Part shown: positions 7,504 to 14,450 of the stretch, piece by piece
Layout of the letters: each line of letters opens with the position of its first letter
Position numbering within the stretch: position 1 is the first letter of the stretch
Assembly (NCBI GenBank): GCA_030609245.1
Contig: JAUWCP010000015.1
Coordinates: 1-21,286 of the forward strand
Reading direction: 5' to 3'
DNA from: Hyphomicrobium sp.
GTDB lineage: Bacteria; Pseudomonadota; Alphaproteobacteria; Rhizobiales; Hyphomicrobiaceae
Length of the DNA: 21,286 bases
The notes under the pieces: generated by a model
Databases searched by the model: none
What the model was told of the DNA's origin: nothing
What the model saw: the letters and a program-made list of their open reading frames with translations, nothing else
Position numbers and translations under genes: made by a program

Positions 7504-8927
7504 CCGGGCGATTGGCCGAGTCGCGGCTGAAGGACACCGTTGTCGCGCTGGGTCTGCCGAATGGATCGTGGCGTATCACCAACCTCGGAGTTAAGGTTGC
7601 CGCGCTGATGACGGAGTCGATCGTGCGCAATCGCCTCAAGGAGCCGATCAATGCAGATCGTGTGATCGTCCCGGGGCGCAGCCGCATGGATCTGGACAGC
7701 CTTGCGGAGCACTATGGGGTTCCCTTTGAGCGCGGTCCTGATGAGATCATCGATCTGCCGCAGTACTTCGGCAAGGGCGGCGGCCCGCCCGACCTTTCCA
7801 AGCACGATGTGCGCATCTTCGCCGAGATTGTCGACGCGCCAGCCCTTGGCATTGAGCAACTGGTAGCGCGCGCAACGGATCTAAAAGACAAGGGCGCCGA
7901 CGTCATCGATATCGGCTGTCAGCCCGGCGTGCCGTTTCCGCATCTGGAGGAGACGGTCGCGACGTTAGCCAAGTTGGGAATGACCGTCAGCGTTGACTCG
8001 GGCGATGTCGAGGAGTTGCGCCGCGGCGCGCGGGCGGGTGCCCATTTCGTCCTCAGTCTCGATGAGACGACGCTTGAGGCAATTGAAGGTACGCAAGCGG
8101 TGCCGATCTTGTTGTCCAATCCGCACGGCGATCTGCCATCACTGCTACGTGCCATCGATCGGGCCGAGGAGTTGGGGATTGAGCACATCGCCGATCCGGT
8201 TCTCGATCCCATTCATTTCGGTTTCACGCAATCGCTAGAGCGCTACGCGGAACTACGGCGCGCACGCCCCGACGTCGAAATCCTCATGGGCACCGGCAAT
8301 TTGACCGAGCTGACGGATGTCGACAGTCAGGGCGTGACGGCTGTGCTGCTTGGCATCTGCTCCGAGCTTCGGATTCGTAACGTGCTTGTCGTGCAGGTTT
8401 CTCAACATACGCAGCGAACGGTAGAAGAGCACGACGCGGTGCGGCGCTTGATGTACCGGTCACGAGAGGATGAGAACCTTCCCAAGGGGTACGGAAATCA
8501 GCTGTTGTCGCTGCACGATTTACGGCCCTATCCAGATACGCCCGAGCAAATCGCCGCCATGTCAGAAGCTGTGCGAGACCTGAACTACCGCATAGAGGTG
8601 GCCGAGGACGGTATTCACATCTACAACCGTGACAGCCACCACGTGTCTCAAGATCCCTTTGAGCTGTTCGATAAGCTCGGTGTCGAGAAAGACGGTTCGC
8701 ACGCCTTCTATTTAGGTTACGAGCTGGCAAGGGCGGAAATCGCGCGCGCGCTGGCGAAGCGCTATGCTCAGGATAATCCGCTCGACTGGGGGGTTGCCGC
8801 TGACCGCAAGGCGGAGGATCTCACCAGGCACGCGCCGGAAGGTGCAACACTCAAAGCTGCCCGCAAGGAGAGATCTGATGCCGCGAATCGTCGAGACGAT
8901 CGTGACGACGATGAACGCGACGGGTGA
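7479..8927 (+). CDS. Dihydropteroate-synthase-like protein (DUF6513/pterin-binding, 'orf20' type)
   Basis: 482-residue cytoplasmic protein built of an N-terminal domain of its own (about 1-110, 'MAKNLLFLTGRLAES'), a pterin-binding TIM-barrel like dihydropteroate synthase (about 110-310: 'GADVIDIGCQPGVP', 'MTVSVDSGDVEELRRGARAG', 'ILMGTGNLTELTDVDS') and a C-terminal region ending in a charged Asp/Arg-rich tail. 'SVDSGD' replaces the usual 'SVDTYK', so ordinary DHPS chemistry is not assured. Relatives in archaea and methylotrophs are annotated as DHPS-related; a role in joining the pterin to the ribofuranosylaminobenzene unit of H4MPT is a reasonable inference, not a demonstrated one. It overlaps the flavoprotein gene (25 bases) and the DUF447 gene (50 bases), so translation is strongly coupled. 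Confidence 0.85.
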   Translation: MAKNLLFLTGRLAESRLKDTVVALGLPNGSWRITNLGVKVAALMTESIVRNRLKEPINADRVIVPGRSRMDLDSLAEHYGVPFERGPDEIIDLPQYFGKGGGPPDLSKHDVRIFAEIVDAPALGIEQLVARATDLKDKGADVIDIGCQPGVPFPHLEETVATLAKLGMTVSVDSGDVEELRRGARAGAHFVLSLDETTLEAIEGTQAVPILLSNPHGDLPSLLRAIDRAEELGIEHIADPVLDPIHFGFTQSLERYAELRRARPDVEILMGTGNLTELTDVDSQGVTAVLLGICSELRIRNVLVVQVSQHTQRTVEEHDAVRRLMYRSREDENLPKGYGNQLLSLHDLRPYPDTPEQIAAMSEAVRDLNYRIEVAEDGIHIYNRDSHHVSQDPFELFDKLGVEKDGSHAFYLGYELARAEIARALAKRYAQDNPLDWGVAADRKAEDLTRHAPEGATLKAARKERSDAANRRDDRDDDERDG

Positions 8928-9459
8928 GGCGCACATCGCGCCGCTCGGGCTGATAGAGGAGGGTGACGCGTGGGTGATTGCGCCGTTCCGGCCTTCGCGA
9001 ACGCTTGACAATCTGCGTCAGGTGCCTTTCGCCGTGGCTAGCCACACCGACGATGTGCGCGTGTTTGCCGGCTGTCTTACTGGACGCAAGGCCTGGCCGA
9101 TGCGACCCGCAGAGAAGGTGACAGGTGTCGTGCTCGATAGCGCCGTGTCGCACTGGGAGCTTGCCGTCGATGGTATCACAGAGGATGACGTTCGCCCGCG
9201 CTTTACCTGTCGCATTGTTCACACGGTAAGCCATCGACCGTGGCAGGGATTTAACAGAGCCCAAGCGGCGGTGCTTGACTGTGCCGTCCTGGTGTCGCGG
9301 CTTAAGATATTGCCGCCGGAGAAGATCGAAGCTGAGCTGAAATATCTGGAGATCGCCATTTCCAAGACGGCAGGTCCGCGCGAGGAGGAAGCCTGGGGGT
9401 GGCTGATGGAACGCGTTGAGGCTTGGCGGACGGAGCGTGGGGGCGTAAGCGAGGAATAG
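8878..9459 (+). CDS. DUF447 family protein, FMN-binding split-barrel type ('orf19' type)
   Basis: 193-residue protein matching DUF447: 'IVETIVTTMNATGEAHIAPL' at the start, 'VIAPFRPSRTLDNLRQ' (a likely flavin phosphate contact in split-barrel proteins) and 'FAVASHTDDVRVFAG'. The C-terminal third is helical ('PEKIEAELKYLEIAISKT'). Members are shared by methanogens and H4MPT-using bacteria but have no established reaction; a redox step in cofactor synthesis is an inference from the fold. The ATG at 8878 has AAGGAG nine bases upstream and lies inside the end of the preceding gene. A longer frame upstream is a shadow of that gene. Confidence 0.85.
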   Translation: MPRIVETIVTTMNATGEAHIAPLGLIEEGDAWVIAPFRPSRTLDNLRQVPFAVASHTDDVRVFAGCLTGRKAWPMRPAEKVTGVVLDSAVSHWELAVDGITEDDVRPRFTCRIVHTVSHRPWQGFNRAQAAVLDCAVLVSRLKILPPEKIEAELKYLEIAISKTAGPREEEAWGWLMERVEAWRTERGGVSEE

Positions 9460-9513
9460 GGACCACTTTCCCGCAGCCAGCAGGGGAACAATTGGGTCCA
9501 GGAGGGGAAGACA

Positions 9514-9918
9514 TTGATCGCCATGATCGACTTCATGAGGGCCATACTCACTCTTCCCAAGCCGTGGGTAGCCTGGGTCATGCTGCTGATGGCCGTCAAC
9601 ATCGTTATCCCGCTCGCGTATCTGACAACGACTGAGGGGCAGGTCGTGCTTGGCGCTGCGCTCGTCGGCGCACTGATCCAGATGGTGATCTTCTCTCGGA
9701 AGGGCTTCGTCCGACTATTGGGAATCGGTCACATCTTGTGGATTCCGATGGTGTGGTGGCTCTGGGGGCGCCTCGATTTGGCAGCGCCTGCCGGTTTCTT
9801 TCAGTACTGGCTGGTCGCCGTCGTTGTCCTCGACACGATCTCGGTCGTTATCGATGCCAGCGATGTCCTTCGATACTGGAATGGCGAACGGGACCCGCAG
9901 TTAGGGCCTCCCAACTAA
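9514..9918 (+). CDS. Small integral membrane protein of unknown function
   Basis: Not recognised. 134 residues with about four hydrophobic segments ('WVAWVMLLMAVNIVIPLAYL', 'VVLGAALVGALIQMVIF', 'LLGIGHILWIPMVWWLWG', 'FFQYWLVAVVVLDTISVVI') and a short hydrophilic tail. It starts with TTG at 9514, six bases after GGAGGGG; an ATG three codons in is a weaker choice because the spacing becomes 15. It is the last gene of the plus-strand operon, 54 bases after the DUF447 gene. Being in the operon, it may support the cofactor pathway or the importer, but nothing in the sequence shows how. Confidence 0.78.
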   Translation: MIAMIDFMRAILTLPKPWVAWVMLLMAVNIVIPLAYLTTTEGQVVLGAALVGALIQMVIFSRKGFVRLLGIGHILWIPMVWWLWGRLDLAAPAGFFQYWLVAVVVLDTISVVIDASDVLRYWNGERDPQLGPPN

Positions 9919-9936
9919 CGGGGCGAGGTTTGCCCT
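9900..9936 (+). terminator. Hairpins at the end of the plus-strand operon
   Basis: GTTAGGG (9900-9906) pairs with CCC and CTAAC (9910-9919) around a CCT loop with a two-base bulge, overlapping the stop codon, and a second small hairpin GGGGC...GCCCT follows, then TGTTTG. Lies between two convergent genes 47 bases apart, so it could stop transcription in both directions. No long T-run is present, so it is not a textbook intrinsic terminator. Confidence 0.35.
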
Positions 9937-9965
9937 GTTTGACAGCCGCCACCGAAGCACCATCG

Positions 9966-10991
9966 CTAGTTCGTTTCTGCAAGCAGGGCGACCGCGACGG
10001 CAGGGGCGCAGCGCGTTGCCCAAAGACGGCAGTCGTCTGTCGCATTGGCGAGATTGCCGAAGGTACGGCATGGACGCGCAAGCTTCTTGGCAAGAGTTTC
10101 GATAAGCGATACGCCGATACCGGCAGCGACGACCGGCGCGTCGTCGGGAAGGGGCGTTTCTGTGAGAACTTGCGAACACGCCTCGCGGATGGCTCGCATC
10201 TGCTGATCGGCAATATCGCGGGCGGCATCGCGCCAGTCGTCCAGCGCCGCGTCGGCGCTGTCGTGGCCTAAGCTGCGCGCAAAACGCGCCGCGCTCTCAT
10301 CCAGCGATTTTCCGCGCCGATCGGACGTGCCGTGGTTGTCGGCGTCGTGGGGTAGCTTGCCAAGGATGCGGTAAACGTCGGACATGGTGGCGAAGTTGCC
10401 TGCGGCGAGACGCTGTGCGCGGCCTTTGAAGGTCACATCCCGCGCGACGGTGGCAACGTCTGAACGCGTAAAACCCGTATAGACGAGTTCACTCGTGGCG
10501 AGACGTGCGCCATCCGTTGAACCACGCGGGCAGGGGTGGCCGGCCCTCACTGGGATGATGTCGGTCGTGGTCGAGCCCATGTCGATGAGGAGGCCATCGC
10601 CAAGACGCTTTCCCACGAGTGTGGCGGTTGCTAGAAAGTTGGTTGAGGCGACGCAATCGGGATCTTGATGCGCCTGCTGGGCATTGCCGAACCCGCGCGG
10701 CCCCATCCAGATCCGCGTTTCAGGTCCAAGAACCGAAATGAGACGATCGACCAGTGTGCGCACGCCGGTGCGGCGATTGGGGAACAGCTCGCACATTTCT
10801 CCTGTCATGGTCGCGGCATGGCGCTCGGCGCGCCGGGTCAACTGGGCGACTTGAGCAAACGCCGCATCGAGCCGGTCAAGGCCTAGCCACAGCGGGCAGG
10901 CGATCTGTTTGACGGCGATGGTGCGGCCGTCTTCTGCCAGCGCCACCTTGAGGTGCGCTCCACCAACGTCATAGCCGGCCGTCACGGCCAT
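9966..10991 (-). CDS. mfnF: MfnF-like H4MPT/methanofuran pathway protein (hydantoinase/oxoprolinase fold)
   Basis: Protein of 341 residues with the actin/hexokinase-like fold of the hydantoinase/oxoprolinase group. 'VTAGYDVGGAHLKVALAEDG' at the start and 'LLIDMGSTTTDIIPVRAG' (about 134-151) are the two phosphate-binding loops; 'TGEMCELFPNR' (about 63-73) is typical of the C1-pathway branch. In archaea this family (MfnF) joins the furan diphosphate to glutamyl-tyramine to form the methanofuran core; the bacterial counterpart presumably does the same with a tyrosine-containing acceptor, since bacterial methylofuran has tyrosine. The frame is open to 11054, but ATG at 10991 with GGAG eight bases upstream fits the family N-terminus. 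It is divergent from the HisA-like gene, 86 bases apart. Confidence 0.85.
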   Translation of the reverse strand: MAVTAGYDVGGAHLKVALAEDGRTIAVKQIACPLWLGLDRLDAAFAQVAQLTRRAERHAATMTGEMCELFPNRRTGVRTLVDRLISVLGPETRIWMGPRGFGNAQQAHQDPDCVASTNFLATATLVGKRLGDGLLIDMGSTTTDIIPVRAGHPCPRGSTDGARLATSELVYTGFTRSDVATVARDVTFKGRAQRLAAGNFATMSDVYRILGKLPHDADNHGTSDRRGKSLDESAARFARSLGHDSADAALDDWRDAARDIADQQMRAIREACSQVLTETPLPDDAPVVAAGIGVSLIETLAKKLARPCRTFGNLANATDDCRLWATRCAPAVAVALLAETN

Positions 10992-11077
10992 TGCGGGATC
11001 TCCAGTATTGGCTTCGCCCGGGTTGATCGCGAGCTGGGTCGGGCCGTGATACACGAGGCGGGCGCGGAGGCAAGCCG

Positions 11078-11782
11078 ATGGATGTTATTCCCGTAATCGA
11101 CGTGCAACATGGGATCGCAGTGCGTGCCACGGGTGGCCGGCGCGCCGATTACCAACCGTTGAAAACGCCGTTGGCAACGGAAAACGATCCCGTGGCCGTC
11201 GCGTTGGGATTCTGGTCTCTTTATTCATTTGCCATACTTTATGTCGCTGACCTGGACGGCATCGAAGGGCGCGGGCGCAATAAGACGTTGCCCAGAAGGC
11301 TAGCGGAAGCGTTGCCGGGCGTCGATTTGTGGATCGATGATGGGTCATCGGCGTGCGATGCCGCAGCGCGCTTGGTCGCCGAACCCAATACCACAATGGT
11401 CATCGGCTCAGAGAGTCTCGACGAAGCGGGCGCTGCTGCACTGCGAGACATTCGGGCGGATCGCTATGTGTTATCGCTCGACTTCAAAGACGATCGCTTT
11501 GTGGGGCCGCCCTCGGTGTTGGAGAATGCGGAGCATTGGCCCGATCGCGTCATCGCGATGACGCTTGCGCGCGTCGGCAGCGAGGAAGGGCCCGACCTGA
11601 ACCGCATCGCAAACCTCGTTGCGCGTGCAGATTGCCGGCGCGTCTATGCGGCTGGCGGTGTACGTGAGTATTCCGATATCGAAGCGCTGCGTGAGGCGGG
11701 TGCAGCCGGTGTGCTCGTGGCGACAGCCCTACACGCCGGGACGATAACGGCCGGCGATCTGGAAGGGATCGCCGGCCGTTGA
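11078..11782 (+). CDS. HisA/HisF-related (beta/alpha)8-barrel protein of the C1-cofactor island
   Basis: 234-residue barrel protein related to HisA/HisF: 'MDVIPVIDVQHGIAVRATGG' matches the HisA start (IPAIDL-G-VRL), with the catalytic-type Asp at 8; 'ILYVADLDGIEGRGRNK' matches the HisA second half, and 'VYAAGGVREYSDIEALREAG' is the C-terminal phosphate-binding strand. 'YVLSLDFKDDRF' is typical of the hisA/hisF-related subfamily found in methanogens, not of true HisA. No other his genes are near, and the neighbours are MfnF-like and Fae, so a cofactor role is more likely than histidine synthesis; the reaction is unknown. ATG at 11078 has GGAGG nine bases upstream. Confidence 0.83.
   Translation: MDVIPVIDVQHGIAVRATGGRRADYQPLKTPLATENDPVAVALGFWSLYSFAILYVADLDGIEGRGRNKTLPRRLAEALPGVDLWIDDGSSACDAAARLVAEPNTTMVIGSESLDEAGAAALRDIRADRYVLSLDFKDDRFVGPPSVLENAEHWPDRVIAMTLARVGSEEGPDLNRIANLVARADCRRVYAAGGVREYSDIEALREAGAAGVLVATALHAGTITAGDLEGIAGR
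11746..11780 (+). terminator. Perfect 14-bp inverted repeat at the end of the HisA-like gene
   Basis: AACGGCCGGCGATC (11746-11759), seven-base loop, then its exact reverse complement GATCGCCGGCCGTT (11767-11780). It spans the last dozen codons and the stop. Very stable GC-rich stem; no T-tract follows, so it is more likely a factor-dependent terminator or 3'-end mRNA stabiliser than a simple intrinsic terminator. Confidence 0.6.
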
Positions 11783-11870
11783 TGTCATGCCGTTCGTGCG
11801 GAAGGTTGAGCAGATTGACGTGCCGGCTCTATCCCTTCCATCGGCCTGAAAGCAGTCGACCCAATCGCTG

Positions 11871-11909
11871 CAGCAGACCCCCCTTCATCGGAGGGGCATC
11901 ATCCTGCTG
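11871..11909 (-). terminator. Possible terminator downstream of fae
   Basis: On the minus strand, 15 bases after the fae stop, CAGCAG and CCCCT pair with AGGGG and CTGCTG to give a two-part stem with a seven-base loop and an internal loop. No clear T-run follows. In this gap (11783-11924) between the convergent HisA-like and fae genes I see nothing else. Confidence 0.35.
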
Positions 11910-11924
11910 TGGACGGTTTCCGCT

Positions 11925-12437
11925 TCAAGTCTTCGCAGCGAACGGATGCTGCGCGGTGTTGCGCTGAGCGGTCGCCTCGGCGGCCGTCGGCTTGCCATCG
12001 ATGGCGCGCGCAATAGCTTCCTTGACGGCTTTGTAGTTGTAGTCCTGGATCTTCGCGTCGTCGGCTGCTTCCCAGTGAATGAACACGCCGACGCAGATGT
12101 AGAGGTCATCTGCTTCAGAAGCTGGGATCACGCCCTCAGCGACGCAGTCTTGCACGGCCTTAGCAACGGCATACTGAGCAGGGCCAAACATCTGAACGGC
12201 CTGACGGGCATCCTTGATGGTGACCTTGTTGTAAAGGATCGTGTTCGGCTTACAGGCGAGGTTCGGCGCGATGAGGGCAAGGAGCGTGGTAAAGCCGTCC
12301 TTGTTGTTGGTAATGGCGTTGCAGAATGCCGTCTCGGCAGCGCTGCCGCGCGGACCGATCATAAGATCGATGTGCGCAACTTCATTGCCGTCGCCGACGA
12401 GTGACTCGCCGATCATCACTTTATTTACCTTGGCCAT
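11925..12437 (-). CDS. fae: Formaldehyde-activating enzyme (Fae)
   Basis: Condenses formaldehyde with tetrahydromethanopterin to methylene-H4MPT; cytoplasmic and usually one of the most abundant proteins of methylotrophs. 170 residues, the usual length. Hallmarks are 'VGDGNEVAHIDLMIGPRGS' (about 14-32, with the catalytic His), 'NKDGFTTLLALIAPNLACKP' and 'VGVFIHWEA'. The C-terminal 'HPFA' ending is also typical. I chose the ATG at 12437 (MAKVNKVMIGESLVGDG); an in-frame ATG six codons earlier is possible. GGGAGA precedes by about ten bases. It lies last in the minus-strand C1 operon but after a 202-base leader, so it probably has its own promoter. Confidence 0.96.
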   Translation of the reverse strand: MAKVNKVMIGESLVGDGNEVAHIDLMIGPRGSAAETAFCNAITNNKDGFTTLLALIAPNLACKPNTILYNKVTIKDARQAVQMFGPAQYAVAKAVQDCVAEGVIPASEADDLYICVGVFIHWEAADDAKIQDYNYKAVKEAIARAIDGKPTAAEATAQRNTAQHPFAAKT

Positions 12438-12639
12438 TTCGAGGTTTTCTCCCATAGCTAAATTCACCACGAGCACCAACGCGACCCCGACGAAGCCAGG
12501 TTCAGCAGATTCTGCTCGATTTCCAGCTATCCCTGTTTGCTGCGATCGGCGACAACTCGTCCCCGAACCGGTTGTCGGGATAGCGGCGCGTCTGAGCACC
12601 GCCACTAGATAACGCCAGGACCCCTCTTTCGACAAGGGG
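12438..12639 (-). promoter_or_regulatory. fae leader region with inverted repeats
   Basis: The 202-base gap before fae is the only long gap in the minus-strand operon. It holds CGACAAC (12550-12556) with its complement GTTGTCG (12571-12577) and a compact palindrome AGCAGA-T-TCTGCT (12504-12516). Either could be a regulator site or RNA structure. I could not identify a confident -35/-10 pair. Strong, separate regulation of fae would fit its need for high expression. Confidence 0.4.
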
Positions 12640-12650
12640 TTACCGGCGTT
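12611..12650 (-). terminator. Hairpin at the end of orf7
   Basis: AACGCC (12611-12616) and ACCCCT (12620-12625) pair with AGGGGT (12635-12640) and GGCGTT (12645-12650), giving a two-part stem overlapping the orf7 stop codon. It may end the upstream operon, attenuate read-through into fae, or protect a processed mRNA end. No T-run follows on the minus strand. Confidence 0.45.
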
Positions 12651-13503
12651 TTGACGGGTCCAATCGGTCGCAAATGTCCGCGGCAAAAAGGGTGGCTACC
12701 ACAAAGTCGGCCGTGGTGCCGGGATTTAACTGACGAGCTTTCAGTTCGCTGTCGAAGCGCATGAGGTCTTCAAGCGTGTCGGTGCGCGCTACCGGTTGCC
12801 GCTGCGACTTGAGATCATGGGCCGCCGTGCGAACGTCCTCTGCAATGGATGCCCCGAATTTGCGCGCGATATGGCTATCGGCAAACGCGGCGAGATAGGC
12901 CATATGGAGCGTGGTGACAGCGATCGATCGATCCGCAGCCTGACGGCGCATACGTTCAAGTCTTGGCAGCCCGAAATCGAAGACCTCCGCGAAGTCGGTT
13001 ACATAAGCCTGGGCTATGCGATCCCGGTCGGCGGCGAGGGACATGGCCTCGAGCAGTCCGGCCGTCGGCGCCGAGGCGACGTCCTGGTCCTTAACGGATC
13101 CCAGGCCACCAGGATTGGCTCGCCGAATGGCAGCAAATACGGGGGCGGCATCGGTGTCATCGAGTGCGGCGAGGACGTCCTTTAGCCGGCCGTGAAGACC
13201 GCGCGGTTCTGCCTTTTCAGCCGCGGCTGCCAAAGGTGCCGCAAGTAGTATGATGCCGAGGTTCGTGTTGCAGCCCGCAGCCGCAAGCGAGGCTTCAACG
13301 GCGCGCAAGATGCGCTCCCCGACCCGCAAGGATGTTTTCGCGATCCAGGGGGCGGCGGCCTGAGCGCTTGCGGTGAACTGCTCTGCCTCCATGCCGTGAC
13401 CGGCCGCATGGACGTGCACATTGCCTGGTTTCAGAGCGTCAAGCTCGGCGCGACAGGCGGCGATGAAAAGGGCGTGTACTTCGGTTTGCGTCAGGCCGGA
13501 CAT
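12640..13503 (-). CDS. Triphosphoribosyl-dephospho-CoA synthase (CitG)-like protein ('orf7' type)
   Basis: 287-residue helical protein of the CitG/MdcB family. Motifs are 'LDALKPGNVHVHAAGHGM' (about 21-38), 'GCNTNLGIILLAAPLAA' (about 78-94), 'ANPGGLGSVKDQDV' and 'LNPGTTADFVVATLFAADI' near the C-terminus. CitG itself uses ATP to put an alpha-linked ribosyl group on dephospho-CoA; no citrate lyase genes are here, and this relative is a regular member of bacterial H4MPT islands. H4MPT contains a ribitol-alpha-ribose linkage, so a ribosyl-transfer step is an attractive but unproven job. ATG at 13503 overlaps the preceding ATP-grasp gene by 13 bases. Confidence 0.85.
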   Translation of the reverse strand: MSGLTQTEVHALFIAACRAELDALKPGNVHVHAAGHGMEAEQFTASAQAAAPWIAKTSLRVGERILRAVEASLAAAGCNTNLGIILLAAPLAAAAEKAEPRGLHGRLKDVLAALDDTDAAPVFAAIRRANPGGLGSVKDQDVASAPTAGLLEAMSLAADRDRIAQAYVTDFAEVFDFGLPRLERMRRQAADRSIAVTTLHMAYLAAFADSHIARKFGASIAEDVRTAAHDLKSQRQPVARTDTLEDLMRFDSELKARQLNPGTTADFVVATLFAADICDRLDPSKRR

Positions 13504-14450
13504 GATCGCAGTCCGAGGTGCTCGCGAACGGCGAACAAGAAATCCTCAACTACGGCGTCCGCGATGTCGGTGGCGGCGACGCGTTGCAGTCCTTTCCAGG
13601 AGGGATTGCTGTTGACCTCGAGCACCAGAAGCCGGCCATCGGGCGTGCGGATGAGATCGATCCCGGCATAATCGGCCCCAACGGCGGTAAGGGCGGCGCT
13701 TGCGAGCTGCTGCATCTCGGTACTGGGATCGTGGGGGATAGGACCGCCGCCCTGAAACACGTTGGTGATCCACTCGCCAGCCTTACGTCCCATCGCCGCG
13801 ACCACCCGGTTTCTTGTGACAACGACCCGCCAGTCCTCGAACATCGCGCCAGCCGGCGGCACAAAATCCTGCAAGTAGTACATATTGTCCGCGGCCTCGG
13901 GATCGGGCAGGTCCTCAGGACTCTCGATGCGGACGAGCCCTTTGCCCTGTGAGCCGAACAGCGGCTTGAAAATCAGGGAGCGACCCGCCTGCGCCGCGTA
14001 GGCGCTTGCTGGGGCATCACCCTCCACGGTGCGCGTTCTTGGCGTCGGGATACCGGCCTTGTGCAACAAGAACGTCGTCATTGATTTGTCGACGCTGCGT
14101 TCAATAGCGCGGGCGTCGTTCCATACGCGCACACCGCATTCGCGAAGGGCGTGCAAAATGCCTAGCCGGAACGTAATCTGTTCCAACGTACCCGCCGAGA
14201 TCGCGCGCACGAAAACGCCATCTGGAAGGCCGCCATTAAAGCCCGGGATATCCAGTCCGCTGGGCGCTTCAGTGTCGAAGGCGCAGCGGGGCAGAGAGGT
14301 GATGACGACGAAGGCGCCGCGGCGGCGCATGGCTTCGGCGAGGCGGCGCACGTGCCAGTAGCCGCTCTCCTCCTCGAGGAAAAGCGCTATGCGCGGTCCG
14401 CCGCCCTGGAAGGCCTCAGCGGAAGCTTGCGTCGACGATTTCTGGAGCAA
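13491..14450 (-). CDS. RimK-like ATP-grasp ligase ('orf17' type)
   Basis: 319-residue ATP-grasp protein of the RimK/MptN/LysX group, which form peptide-type bonds between a carboxylate and an amino acid such as glutamate. The lid and nucleotide motifs are visible: 'DKSMTTFLLHKAGIPTPRT' , 'LIFKPLFGSQGKGLVRI' (ATP lysine and Gly-rich loop), 'MYYLQDFVPP', and 'DLIRTPDGRLLVLEVNSNPS' with the metal-binding Glu and Asn. Methylofuran of related bacteria carries a long mixed alpha/gamma glutamate chain, which calls for such ligases. No ATG precedes the core; I took the TTG at 14450, which overlaps mch by 35 bases and lacks a strong ribosome site, so the start is uncertain. Confidence 0.85.
   Translation of the reverse strand: MLQKSSTQASAEAFQGGGPRIALFLEEESGYWHVRRLAEAMRRRGAFVVITSLPRCAFDTEAPSGLDIPGFNGGLPDGVFVRAISAGTLEQITFRLGILHALRECGVRVWNDARAIERSVDKSMTTFLLHKAGIPTPRTRTVEGDAPASAYAAQAGRSLIFKPLFGSQGKGLVRIESPEDLPDPEAADNMYYLQDFVPPAGAMFEDWRVVVTRNRVVAAMGRKAGEWITNVFQGGGPIPHDPSTEMQQLASAALTAVGADYAGIDLIRTPDGRLLVLEVNSNPSWKGLQRVAATDIADAVVEDFLFAVREHLGLRSCPA

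Noticed and set aside
9966..10991. Naming this gene as hydantoinase or 5-oxoprolinase
   Set aside because: The fold is shared, but the context (Fae, MfnB, MptG, DHPS-like) and the C1-branch motifs favour the MfnF-like family. No hydantoin genes are near.
11078..11782. Calling this gene hisA
   Set aside because: The start resembles HisA, but the subfamily motif and absence of any his genes argue for a different function.
12640..13503. Naming this gene as a citrate-lyase-related CitG
   Set aside because: There are no citD/E/F genes and the gene is embedded in an H4MPT operon, so the literal name would mislead.
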